Below are positions 1-8,572 of a stretch of DNA of 20,171 bases, piece after piece. The translations under genes and the position numbers were made by a program. Within the stretch, counting starts at the first letter, position 1. Each line of letters starts with the position of its first letter. The notes below the pieces were generated by a model that saw only the letters and a program-made list of their open reading frames with translations, searched no databases and was not told the origin of the DNA. The DNA comes from a virus. The stretch lies in the IMG/VR virus record IMGVR_UViG_3300031884_000170, positions 1-20,171 of that record. The stretch is one strand, 5' to 3'.

Positions 1-3
1 AGG

Positions 4-81
4 TCAAACTACCCAGTCAAACGCAGCAGATGAGCCTCTTGTAGGGGCACGTTTCAAACCTAAAGTCAATGAAATCAACAT
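4..81 (-). CDS. possible 25-residue ORF after the tail fibre
   Basis: An ATG lies two bases after the tail fibre stop codon (TAACTATG on the minus strand) and opens a 25-codon frame that ends in TGA six bases from the window edge. The product begins MLISLTLGLKRAP and has no recognisable domain. There is no Shine-Dalgarno sequence, so expression would need translational coupling to the fibre gene. It may be chance. Confidence 0.15.
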   Translation of the reverse strand: MLISLTLGLKRAPTRGSSAAFDWVV

Positions 82-83
82 AG

Positions 84-1403
84 TTACGCGCGTAACTGTC
101 GAAGACCGGTAACCTGATTGATTACGCCCCCCGCCCATCGGCCCAAGAATGGGGTTATGGAAAACGTATCAAGGGATGCGGTATTTCCCGGTTCTGTTCC
201 TACAAAGATTTCAAAATCGCATTTCCTCCCAGCGGTATCCATGCCAAAAACTCTAACTTTCCCACCTAGCAAATTATGGACCGTCTGTAGAGCCTGAGTT
301 GCAATTCGATACCACCCATTAGCAGTAACTGGAATAACTTGCGGGAAAGTCAAACTTTGCACGCGTCCACCAATTGCCGCATACGGAACATTGGCAAATA
401 GCGCATTTCTATAAGCCCCAACCGGCAACGCATCAGAGGATTTTGTTTTTCCGATTGCGCACTCAGACCAAAAAAATGTTGTATCACCATTGTTTTGCCA
501 GAATGCGTTCAAGCCAATTGCTGCCGCAACATAGCCCGCAATAGTACAGGTGAAAAGAATAATTTGCCCATCTGGACAATACAGAGTGACGGTATTGGCC
601 GTTGGATTTGCAATCATCCGGACTTTGTATTTAGTACCGTCTGCACGCAGATTTCCACCGTACCATGTTTGATTTACTGGAACACCTGGGACCAATGATG
701 TGGCTGTGCATGGGAAGGATACAAGGCTTCCCGCCCCAGTCAGTGACGAATTAAATGACCAACCCGCAGCATACACATTGATGTGCAACATTCCCGCCGC
801 AAGCATGCCCCCATTCCACAGGCAGATGGTTCCACCAGCGTTACCGGAAAATGAACCTTCTATTTCAGTTACGGTCTGGGTGTCCGTTAGGCACGCGTAT
901 GTATTGCTAGCAGAAGTCCATGCATTATTCTGGATGTATGCAGATGACGCGCCTGCGCCGCTAAGAACCCAAGTATGCACACTTGGAGATATTCTTCCCT
1001 GCAGCAATGTTCCATCAGCAACATCAAAGTTGTCCCAAGGTGCGTTTCTGCTTCGAGATAGCAATAATGGGTTACCGGCGAAAGAGGCGGTTGCGCCCGC
1101 TGCAGAGCTAGCTGCAGCTGCAGCGCTGGCGGCAGCTGCAGCTGCGCTGGCGACCGACGACGCCTCATAATTCACCCACGCGCCGGATCGGTAGACCTGC
1201 ATGCCTATCGGTGCACTGGTGCGGAAATACATATCGCCGTCAATGATGGCGCCTCCCAGCGGATTTATTACTGGGTCTGCGCCAAGGGCGCCGTAGTAGC
1301 GCAAATCAAAATCAGCTGTGTAGTCATACAGCTGCATCAGCCAGTCTTTGAAACTGGCCCAGGTCTGTTGAGAGTCAAGCGCGGCGCGGGTCGGTAATGG
1401 CAT
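84..1403 (-). CDS. tail fibre / receptor-binding protein
   Basis: 439 residues, probably the distal fibre that contacts the host surface. Residues 1-78 form a phage-fibre-like head (FKDWLMQLYDYTADFDLRYY, then GDMYFRTSAPIGMQVYRSGAWVN) that would attach to the tail tip. Residues 81-108 are almost only Ala and Ser, a low-complexity linker. The rest is rich in Gly, Thr, Asn and aromatic residues, as in beta-structured trimeric fibre tips, but I recognise no named family. The start is well supported: AGGAG lies 7 bases before the ATG, and the gene follows the tip protein by 16 bases. The C-terminal coding part is far more A+T rich than the other structural genes (27 of 60 bases G+C in 181-240), which suggests a swapped receptor-binding domain. 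Fibre identity rests on position, architecture and composition. Confidence 0.75.
   Translation of the reverse strand: MPLPTRAALDSQQTWASFKDWLMQLYDYTADFDLRYYGALGADPVINPLGGAIIDGDMYFRTSAPIGMQVYRSGAWVNYEASSVASAAAAAASAAAAASSAAGATASFAGNPLLLSRSRNAPWDNFDVADGTLLQGRISPSVHTWVLSGAGASSAYIQNNAWTSASNTYACLTDTQTVTEIEGSFSGNAGGTICLWNGGMLAAGMLHINVYAAGWSFNSSLTGAGSLVSFPCTATSLVPGVPVNQTWYGGNLRADGTKYKVRMIANPTANTVTLYCPDGQIILFTCTIAGYVAAAIGLNAFWQNNGDTTFFWSECAIGKTKSSDALPVGAYRNALFANVPYAAIGGRVQSLTFPQVIPVTANGWYRIATQALQTVHNLLGGKVRVFGMDTAGRKCDFEIFVGTEPGNTASLDTFSITPFLGRWAGGVINQVTGLRQLRA
1114..1152 (-). repeat. tandem GC-rich repeat encoding the Ala/Ser linker
   Basis: Two adjacent copies of nearly the same unit, 18 bases (1114-1131) and 21 bases (1132-1152). 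They differ only by a 3-base insertion in the second. They encode part of the Ala-rich linker of the tail fibre. Such repeats can change length by slippage or serve as a recombination joint. The linker lies at the compositional boundary within the fibre gene. Confidence 0.6.
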
Positions 1404-1419
1404 GTATTTCTCCTAAAAA

Positions 1420-4164
1420 TTAAGCAGTGAATGAATATTCGGTAGACCAATTCAGGTCGGCTATGTCCTTGGCCCACACGTCATAAGCAGCGACGCGGAC
1501 CTTGTAGGTGACGCCGACCGTCAGGCCAGTGAGCGTGGCCGTGGCCGCGCTGCCGTCGTAGAACGAAGTGCCTGCGCCAGTTGTCGGGTCAAAACCGGCC
1601 GTGGTGCTGTAGCGCGCCAGGTAGCCAGCAAAGTCGGTAGCCGTGCTGGCTGTCCAGCTGATCGTGCGGCTGGTGCCACTGCCAGAAACTGCGACGCCGG
1701 TTGTGATAGCTGGGGCCGGGTTGCTGACGGCCAGGGTTGCCCAGGCGCCATTGCCTCCAGTGTCGCGGCCACGCACGTTCACGTTGTAGCTGCGCTTCGC
1801 TCCGCCGTCGGTTACCGCATCTGCGTACAGATACCGCACCACAGTGGCCGAGGTGTAAATGGTGCGCAGAAGCACAGTCGACACATCTCGGATTTCCACC
1901 TGGTAATCCGTCGCACGGGCGGTTGCGCCCCAGTTAATTTCGAAGGATGTGCCAACAAAGGCCGATGTGAGCGCAAGATTTGACGGCGCATCGGGCGGTG
2001 AAGGCTGGGCCGTCAGCGTGATCGGGATGGCCGTTACCTCGTCCAGACCTTGGATATAGGTGCCCAAGGCGTTGCGACTGGTGACCTTGATATACAGCGT
2101 CGTGCCAATGTCAGTGGCCGCCACATCGATCTGGGCAAGCGAGTCGTCCAGCCGCATCCATGGATCGCCTGCGCTGTGCGCGGGCGACGTGGTGCCGTAC
2201 AGGGCCCGGCGCAGATAGCCCAGGCTGTAGCGCCCGGCGGCTGTCAACGTAGCGTCGCGATAGCTCATCAGCTCGCCGTTGACCCACACCAGGCTGCGGC
2301 CTGCATCTGCATCGACTTGGCTGACGCTAGCGATCTGCGTGCTACCAGTCAGGTATGCATCCAGCACCTGCACCGGGTTCAGCGACACGCTGGCAAGCGC
2401 CAGGTTGCCAGCCAACAGACCAAGGCGGGCTCGCACGTTGATCTCCGCAATGCGCCGGTAATCTGTGCCCGTCGAGCTGACCCACACGATGGAGCCCCCC
2501 CAGTTGGGACCAGCCGTCACGCCAAGCCACAGCTGTTGAGCATTGCCGGTGGCGGCCGTCGGCATCATCACGGCACGCACGCTGACGGCATCCGGTGGGC
2601 CGCCAGTGTATCCAAAGCCACTGCCGGCCTGGCTAGCTTGTGTCACTGAGCCAGTGACTTGCAGGTCCTCTGCCGTAACTGTGATCGAACTATCATCGCC
2701 AGCTTCCACAATCTCAATGATGCGCACAGAGCGCGCAGACATGTCGATCCGCGAATCCGTGATCTGGACAATGTCCAGTGGCTCAAGCAGGTCGTAATTG
2801 ATGGGCAGGATGAACTTGTATTGCGAGCCCTCCGACATGTACTCGCGAAGCAGCAGTTCGCACACCGTGGCGGCCACGCCTTGGTTCGCAATTTCGTTGG
2901 CCTGCACCACGTCGGGCGCTTCGATCAGTCCAAAGGAATCGATGCTCGCGCTGTCCTCCGCGCTCTCCACTGCAGCCGCGTAATCAAGCGCTCGGTCCTG
3001 GTAAGCAATGCTGACTCTGTTGAAGCGATCAACGGGCGCCAGGCGCTGCTCTTCCACCGGCTCAGAAAAATCGTCATCGGTCAGCGAATAGACCGGGCCG
3101 CTGTATTCAGCTGCGGGCATGTAACTGCCGGTGGTGCTGGTCAGCGCATCCGTGGCCATCGGCACCAACTTGAGCACATTCACGGACCACAGCGGTCGCG
3201 AATGGGTGAGCAAGGCCATTTGCTTCACGTACTCAAAAACGCCTTTCCGCTCGGCCCATACAGGAGAAAACCACAGCCCAGCAGCATCGCACCAGGAGCG
3301 GTAACTACTCAGACCGTCCAGTAGTGAAGCCGGATACCCTGCGCCATACACCGGGTCCAGCAGCAAGTCGCTGATGATGTCGGCCGGGTTCGCGTCCACA
3401 TTGCCGCCACCCACTTGCGCCGGGCCATCAATCTCGAAACTGAGCTGCGGCAGGCCTGCGGCCGCACCCAGCAGCCAATTGGCTGACGCCACATAGGTGA
3501 CACCGCTGTATGCGATGTCCTGGGCAGGGTGTGCAGTGGTCAGGTAGCCCCACTGGGCCTGGCCCAGCGCGCCAGATCCAAACTGCGAAAGGCCGGCCAC
3601 TTGCATGGCGCTGAGAACCTGCACCGTGGTGCTGATTGTGTAAATGATTGTGATCACAGTGCCAACCGACACAGTGGTACCAAAGGTGTACACGCCTGCG
3701 GCCACTGTGTAGTCGGAGATAGTCGCGCCCAGCGAATCCGCCACCGACACAGTGGAGGCCCAGCGGCTGGAGTTGGGCACCGTGATGACCTTGCCAGATG
3801 GCAGGATTTCCGTATCGGTCATCTGGCTGGATGGCAGCGTCTTGGTGGTAGCCACCACCTTGTCCTTGTTCCGCCATACCGCCGTGATGCCGCTGCAGAC
3901 GCCTGCGCACAAGCCCATCAGGACGCTGGCCGTGTAGGTATAGGTGACATTGGTCATGGTGGTGCCGCCACCCTTGCCAGCAGACTGCGAGCTGCGCTGC
4001 TCGATTGCCGTGAAGTCGTCAAACCACAGCAGGTTCGGGCTCACCCGGTTGCGGCCCCACATCAGCGCAATAGGCACGCCCTGGCTGCTCTGTTGCACGC
4101 GCAGTGCGCCCAGGCGTGTTTCGCTGGTGGTAATGTCGTTACCGCCGCCCAGCATGCCGCTCAT
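1420..4164 (-). CDS. tail tip / host-specificity protein (J-like) with two FN3 domains
   Basis: About 914 residues, the large tail-tip protein that closes the tube and carries the fibres. The N-terminus (GVPIALMWGRNRVSPNLLWF) and the central part (DPVYGAG, a YxxxWCDAAGLWFSPVW stretch, RFNRVSIAYQDR) resemble the phage tail-tip domain found in lambda J and the gene-transfer-agent tip protein. The last ~195 residues hold two fibronectin type III repeats, about 721-820 and 821-916 counted from an upstream GTG. Residues about 124-178 are a beta-rich segment that resembles one in the tube protein. The ATG at 4164 is preferred over a GTG at 4170 because it forms a 4-base ATGA overlap with the upstream peptidase gene. 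Lambda J is longer (1132 residues). The position after hub and NlpC genes agrees. Confidence 0.85.
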   Translation of the reverse strand: MSGMLGGGNDITTSETRLGALRVQQSSQGVPIALMWGRNRVSPNLLWFDDFTAIEQRSSQSAGKGGGTTMTNVTYTYTASVLMGLCAGVCSGITAVWRNKDKVVATTKTLPSSQMTDTEILPSGKVITVPNSSRWASTVSVADSLGATISDYTVAAGVYTFGTTVSVGTVITIIYTISTTVQVLSAMQVAGLSQFGSGALGQAQWGYLTTAHPAQDIAYSGVTYVASANWLLGAAAGLPQLSFEIDGPAQVGGGNVDANPADIISDLLLDPVYGAGYPASLLDGLSSYRSWCDAAGLWFSPVWAERKGVFEYVKQMALLTHSRPLWSVNVLKLVPMATDALTSTTGSYMPAAEYSGPVYSLTDDDFSEPVEEQRLAPVDRFNRVSIAYQDRALDYAAAVESAEDSASIDSFGLIEAPDVVQANEIANQGVAATVCELLLREYMSEGSQYKFILPINYDLLEPLDIVQITDSRIDMSARSVRIIEIVEAGDDSSITVTAEDLQVTGSVTQASQAGSGFGYTGGPPDAVSVRAVMMPTAATGNAQQLWLGVTAGPNWGGSIVWVSSTGTDYRRIAEINVRARLGLLAGNLALASVSLNPVQVLDAYLTGSTQIASVSQVDADAGRSLVWVNGELMSYRDATLTAAGRYSLGYLRRALYGTTSPAHSAGDPWMRLDDSLAQIDVAATDIGTTLYIKVTSRNALGTYIQGLDEVTAIPITLTAQPSPPDAPSNLALTSAFVGTSFEINWGATARATDYQVEIRDVSTVLLRTIYTSATVVRYLYADAVTDGGAKRSYNVNVRGRDTGGNGAWATLAVSNPAPAITTGVAVSGSGTSRTISWTASTATDFAGYLARYSTTAGFDPTTGAGTSFYDGSAATATLTGLTVGVTYKVRVAAYDVWAKDIADLNWSTEYSFTA

Positions 4165-4607
4165 GGGCACACCTCTGCGGTGACGCGGTACAGCGGACCG
4201 AGGCGGCTAGAAAAGTCTGGGCCGTCGGCACGGTCAAGAATGACGCGGCCGGCGGGAAGATATGCATGAATCATCTGAGGCCAATCGGTGACGATTGCCG
4301 CATGTGAAAAAGTGCGGCCGAATCGGAAGGTTTGAATATCGCCCGGCTCAGCCGGTGAGCCCGCGGGAACTACCGTGGCGTGCTGATCAAGGCCCATCAG
4401 GTAGCGCTCTTCGGAGCGGTGCAGCATCCAGTCGTAGGGATAGGGCCGGGGGTCCGTCCAGGGGCAAATGCCAGCATCCCGGAACACGCAGCACAGCAGC
4501 ATCAAGCAGTCCACCCCGGCGCCGTGCACGGCAGCGGCATGGTGATAAGGCGTGTTGAGCCAGCGGTGTGCCTCTTTCAGTACCGCGGTTTGTTGGTCTG
4601 GCGTCAT
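4161..4607 (-). CDS. NlpC/P60-family tail peptidase (gene transfer agent g14-like, lambda K-like)
   Basis: 148 residues, a putative cysteine peptidase of the NlpC/P60 fold that would cleave peptidoglycan peptides during tail assembly or DNA entry. The catalytic Cys is C34 in GAGVDCLML, the His is H102 in FSHAAIVTDW, and a third polar residue may be H114 in MIHAYL. An early WLNTPYHH segment matches the family start. It lacks the N-terminal Mov34/JAB domain seen in lambda K, so it is closer to the short form next to DUF2163 genes in gene transfer agents. It starts directly after the hub stop codon (TAG then ATG) and its own stop overlaps the tip gene by four bases, so the three are probably translated together. 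Confidence 0.88.
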   Translation of the reverse strand: MTPDQQTAVLKEAHRWLNTPYHHAAAVHGAGVDCLMLLCCVFRDAGICPWTDPRPYPYDWMLHRSEERYLMGLDQHATVVPAGSPAEPGDIQTFRFGRTFSHAAIVTDWPQMIHAYLPAGRVILDRADGPDFSSRLGPLYRVTAEVCP

Positions 4608-5471
4608 CTACATCACCGTTTCAGGTTTGGGTATGAACGGCGCGCCACGGAAGCGCAGGCGGTTGGAATACTTCGCGCAGCCACTGGAGCCCAGGCTACG
4701 GTCGCAGCCGGGTGTGATCGTGAAGCTGTCGCCCACCGCCGGCGCCGACGGAAACGGATTGAAGAAACTCACCGACCCGTCCACTGCATGCGCTCGCACC
4801 GTCCTCGCCAAGCCCAGCAAAACACCGCTGGTGAACTCAATCACGCCACCAGTGAAGTAAGCCGTAGGCTCAGTGCGTCCCGTCATGATCAGCGCTGCGG
4901 TGCTGGCTGCACGCGCTGTGGCGGACACTGTCCAAGAGGCCCGCGCAATGCCGCAACCGGTGTCGTACAGCGTGTTGAGGCATGCCGACTGAAACACGGG
5001 TGGCACGGCCCGGTTGAATGTCTGGCTGGGCGGCTTGAGCGAGATTTCCAGATTACCGTCGCGCATGGTGACCGGTGCAAGTTGCCCTTGGTAGCGCGGC
5101 AGCACGCCCTTGAGCGTGCCATTCGCATCAAAGTATGCGCGCGACACAAGAAACGTCGCATCGTCCCAGATCCGTGCGCGCATCGCGGCCGCCGGCGTCA
5201 GTGCGTTGATCACGTCAGTAGACCGCGCCTGAATGGTGACCTTGCAGTCGCTCAGATCAATGCCGGCCTTAAAAGTCAGCGTCGATCGGCTCCAGAGCAG
5301 GCCGCCGGCACTGGCAGAGCCCAAGTAGACCGTGGAGCCGTCCACCACGTTGTCCACGCTGGTGGCATACCGCCACACGGATCCTGACGGCTTGGTCACC
5401 GTCAGCAGCTCCACGATTTCAATTTGGCGCGCCGTGGGGAGCCAGGCGGCCAAGGCAGGATGAACACGCAT
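4608..5471 (-). CDS. tail hub protein, DUF2163 / phage BR0599 family
   Basis: 287 residues, a tail-tip hub like the gene transfer agent ORFg13 protein. The N-terminal part (residues about 1-150) is beta-rich and matches the DUF2163 pattern. The C-terminal part has the family ending CDRSLGSSGCAKYSNRLRFR followed by GAPFIPKPE. Five cysteines are present: C76, and two evenly spaced pairs C164/C173 and C256/C265. The pairs resemble the four ligands of the iron-sulfur cluster in lambda tail-tip protein L, so metal binding is plausible. The gene starts three bases after the DUF2460 stop and abuts the peptidase gene, as in gene transfer agents. It is full length for the family. The cluster is an inference; family membership is fairly sure. 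Confidence 0.87.
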   Translation of the reverse strand: MRVHPALAAWLPTARQIEIVELLTVTKPSGSVWRYATSVDNVVDGSTVYLGSASAGGLLWSRSTLTFKAGIDLSDCKVTIQARSTDVINALTPAAAMRARIWDDATFLVSRAYFDANGTLKGVLPRYQGQLAPVTMRDGNLEISLKPPSQTFNRAVPPVFQSACLNTLYDTGCGIARASWTVSATARAASTAALIMTGRTEPTAYFTGGVIEFTSGVLLGLARTVRAHAVDGSVSFFNPFPSAPAVGDSFTITPGCDRSLGSSGCAKYSNRLRFRGAPFIPKPETVM

Positions 5472-5474
5472 GGG

Positions 5475-6152
5475 TTACAGAATGTTTTGCAGGCTCAGCA
5501 CAATGCCCAGCTTGCTGTTGGAAAAAAGGTGGCTCATAAATTCGGTGGCGGTGAACGTGTCGTCGGCAAACCGGGCGCGGTAGTAATACCGGCCTGTCCA
5601 CAGCAGGCGCTGGCCAGCAGGAGGCGCTGTGGCGAACTGAATCACCCCATTGGGCAACAGCGACCAGCCGCCGACCGGGGGCGTGTAGACATCGGATGCC
5701 GGCCAGCTTCCGAATGGCTGCGGCCAAAATTGCGCGTCACTCCCGATTGTGGGGAACCACTCGAAGCCGATAGCCATAGTGGCCTCGGGGTTGTGAATCA
5801 CATCCGTGCGTGTGCCGATGGTCCGGGTCAACTGGAATTGGGTTGTCGATCCGTCCCCTATGCCGAACTGGTAGTTTGTGACTTGGCCATCGTACGGGTC
5901 GTGAAACAGGAACGAGTCAAAGCTGCCGTTGCGGCTCATGAAGAAGCCGCGCAGGGTTTGCAGCTCGGTCAGGTTCGCCCTTTCACGAAGAACCTCGTAC
6001 GACAGATCAATCCGATGCTTAGGAATGGGCCGGTGGCGAATGCGTCGCTCGGCTCCACTCAAGGCCTCGAAAACATTAGTCTTGAAGCTGACAGCACGCG
6101 GGATGTCCCACGTGATGCCCGGCAGGTTGGAAGGGAATATTGCGTCGCTCAT
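5475..6152 (-). CDS. distal tail protein, DUF2460 family
   Basis: 225 residues. It resembles DUF2460 (gene transfer agent ORFg12), which joins the tail tube to the hub. Visible family features are an N-terminal FP.......W....S, the GAERR...RPIPKHRIDLSYE stretch, a central GFFMSRNGSFDSFLFHDP motif (about residues 69-86), and a late NGVIQFATAPPAGQ...WTGRYYYRARFADD segment. The length is typical. It starts two bases after the tape measure stop and is followed by the hub gene. In lambda the equivalent place is held by M and L, so the tail tip here is of another lineage. Confidence 0.87.
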   Translation of the reverse strand: MSDAIFPSNLPGITWDIPRAVSFKTNVFEALSGAERRIRHRPIPKHRIDLSYEVLRERANLTELQTLRGFFMSRNGSFDSFLFHDPYDGQVTNYQFGIGDGSTTQFQLTRTIGTRTDVIHNPEATMAIGFEWFPTIGSDAQFWPQPFGSWPASDVYTPPVGGWSLLPNGVIQFATAPPAGQRLLWTGRYYYRARFADDTFTATEFMSHLFSNSKLGIVLSLQNIL

Positions 6153-6154
6153 GT

Positions 6155-8572
6155 TCAGTATGCAAAGTTGCGCCGCTGGGTTTTGAGGGCCGAGACAATG
6201 TGCTGCCCGTTGTCACGAAACAAGCGGGCAACGCTTTGCGCATCGGTGGCATTGACATGCAGATGCACATCACCACCACCGGCAGCAGCACCGCCCTGCC
6301 CTTGGTCGGCCATGCCGCGGATCACGTCCGCATGCTTGGCTGGAAGGATCATTTCGCGGGCGTGCGCCTGGACGATGGGATTCACGTTGCCCGGGATGTC
6401 GAAGCCGCCGGCTGCGCTGGCCATCGGTGCAAAGGCCATGGCGGCCGCGAAGGCGGCAGCACCGGCGGCCGGTGCCATGGCCGGGCCCACGATTGGGATC
6501 GCGGCCGTGCTGGCAATCGCCGCCGCACCGGCAGTGCCCGCGTAGCCTGATATTTCAGACAGCGCCGTAGTCTTTCCGAACAGTACCTGCGCCATCTTGG
6601 TCATGAGCCACTTGGCTGCCATTTGTGCCAGGGCACTCGTGATCGCCTGAGTCATAGATTGCCATAGGCCCTGCATGACGCCCTTCAGCGACAACTGTCC
6701 TTGCAGCGCCTGGTTAAACACGTTTTGGAAGCCTGAGCCCATGGCGCTGATCACACCCATGGTGGTCTTTTGCGACTCCAGCACCGACTGCTCGCGGATC
6801 TGGCCCATGCGCAACTGGTGCGCCCGCTCCAGCGCTTCCTTTTCCGAATTGAGCTTCTCAATCTCGACTTTGTTCTTGTCTGGGTCAAGCAGCGCGATCT
6901 GTTGGCGCTCGGTGATGGCCTCCAGCGCAATCGCGTTGCGGCGGTTTTCAAAGGCCGCCTGGGCTGCCAGCACCTGCGCCTGGTCGAGCAGGCCGAGTTG
7001 TGCATTCGTCTGCATGCTCTGTTCTTCCAGTGCAATCGTCTGCAGCCGAAAGTCGCGATCGGCCTGCACACGGCTGGCCTTGATGGTGCGTTCCTGGTCG
7101 GCGGCTTGGCGCTGGATCTCCACGATGCGCTTGGCAGACTCTTCGTATTGCTTGGTGCCCGCTTGGTACTTCGCCTGGATCTCCAGCTCGATGCGCATGC
7201 GCTCATCCGTATTGTTTTTGAAGGCAGCGGCCTTGGTCTGTAACACGGCAACTTGCTGTTCAAAGTTTGCCTTGAGACCGGTCAACTCAAGCTCGGACGC
7301 TTTTCGCGAAATCGCCACACGTTCCCCCTCCGTCAGGTCCTTCCGCTTTAAAAGCTCCTGAAAAAATGCGGTGTTATCTTCTAAACTTCTTTCGCGATAT
7401 TGGCCTTCCATTGCACCTTGGCGTTCAATTGCAACTTTGGCAAGATCAAGCTGGGCCTCCCATCCAGCAACACGCGAGGGGTCTGCCTTATCAGTCTTTT
7501 CCTTTGGCTCTTTGAAGTGGCGAGGGGCTGGTTCGTCTCCATCCTCGTGCACTATCTTGGGGGCCACAATAGGCTTGCCGAAACCATTCCACAGGTCCTT
7601 CAAGGACTGCACGTTTTTTCCGGAGTCTTCCAAGTAGGAATTCCAGATGCTTTTGGCGCCTGAAAAATCACCAAGGAGCAACGCCATGCCAGCTGCTGCC
7701 ACAGCACCAATGCCCTGCCCGACTTGCTTCAGCACCACCCACACCGCTCCAGCCGCAGTGGCAACACCTTCAAGCGCCAAGGCAAAGGTTTCCCCGGCGA
7801 CTGGGCCTTCCTGACTCATGAACTGCCCCATGCGGGTGAACACCGGCAACAAAGCATTGCCGAACTGAATTTCCAGGCTCTTGCCCACCAGGTTCAGGTC
7901 CTTCATCTGCATGCTGTATTGCTTGCTCATGGCCGTGCCTTCGGGGCCCACGATCAAGCCTAGCTGCTTGGCCCGGATCTCGGCATCCTTCATCACCTGG
8001 TCGGTCAGCTTCAGGGTGGCGCGGATGTCCGTCCAGCTCTTGCCGTACACCTGCATGCCGGCAATGTTCTGCTCAATCGGGTTGTGGATCGCCAGCAACT
8101 TGGCGTTGACCTCGCCCATCACCTCGGTGACCGGGCGATAGGCGCCGCCGGTGTCGCGCACCTTGACGCCCAGCACGTCGAAGGCCTGGCCATTGGTCTG
8201 GATGTTCTTGCTCAGCTTCATGGCCGCGTCGGTGACCACGGAAGAATCAATGCCCAAGTGGCTCAACGCCACGTTCAAGACGCTGGCCTGCTCGGTTGTA
8301 ATTCCGAGCTGCTTGCTCATCTTTCCCGCTTCGCCGTTCCAGTCGTTGGCTTCGCTGATGAATTTCTTCAACGCGCCGCCGCCGGCCAGTACAGCGGTGA
8401 AGCCGGCCAGGTACTTGGTGACGGTGGTAAAGGTCTCTCCCAAGCGCTTGAATTCGGAGTCGATCGCCTTGCTGCCGTCGGTGGCGGCCTTCACCGCCGT
8501 CTTCATTCCGGCCTCAAATGCCGACGGGTCGGCAGTGATGTCTGTTTTGAATTCTTTACCGTCAGAGCTCAT
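6155..8572 (-). CDS. tail tape measure protein (lambda H-like)
   Basis: About 805 residues, the protein that sets tail length and is ejected ahead of the DNA. The N-terminal third has alternating helices and hydrophobic stretches (LAGFTAVLAGGGAL, AVAAAGMALLLGDF). The middle (about 375-590) is a long charged coiled coil rich in Gln, Glu, Arg and Lys. A second hydrophobic, Ala-rich region follows (about 675-730). The end (GGFDIPGNVNPIVQAHAREM, then GDVHLHVNATDAQSV and RRNFAY) is the usual C-terminus of lambda-type tape measures. The ATG at 8572 has GGAGAA just upstream, better than an in-frame TTG at 8584, and overlaps the T frame by 11 bases. At about 0.15 nm per residue the tail would be near 120 nm. 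A local A+T-rich patch lies at about 7330-7640. Confidence 0.93.
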   Translation of the reverse strand: MSSDGKEFKTDITADPSAFEAGMKTAVKAATDGSKAIDSEFKRLGETFTTVTKYLAGFTAVLAGGGALKKFISEANDWNGEAGKMSKQLGITTEQASVLNVALSHLGIDSSVVTDAAMKLSKNIQTNGQAFDVLGVKVRDTGGAYRPVTEVMGEVNAKLLAIHNPIEQNIAGMQVYGKSWTDIRATLKLTDQVMKDAEIRAKQLGLIVGPEGTAMSKQYSMQMKDLNLVGKSLEIQFGNALLPVFTRMGQFMSQEGPVAGETFALALEGVATAAGAVWVVLKQVGQGIGAVAAAGMALLLGDFSGAKSIWNSYLEDSGKNVQSLKDLWNGFGKPIVAPKIVHEDGDEPAPRHFKEPKEKTDKADPSRVAGWEAQLDLAKVAIERQGAMEGQYRERSLEDNTAFFQELLKRKDLTEGERVAISRKASELELTGLKANFEQQVAVLQTKAAAFKNNTDERMRIELEIQAKYQAGTKQYEESAKRIVEIQRQAADQERTIKASRVQADRDFRLQTIALEEQSMQTNAQLGLLDQAQVLAAQAAFENRRNAIALEAITERQQIALLDPDKNKVEIEKLNSEKEALERAHQLRMGQIREQSVLESQKTTMGVISAMGSGFQNVFNQALQGQLSLKGVMQGLWQSMTQAITSALAQMAAKWLMTKMAQVLFGKTTALSEISGYAGTAGAAAIASTAAIPIVGPAMAPAAGAAAFAAAMAFAPMASAAGGFDIPGNVNPIVQAHAREMILPAKHADVIRGMADQGQGGAAAGGGDVHLHVNATDAQSVARLFRDNGQHIVSALKTQRRNFAY

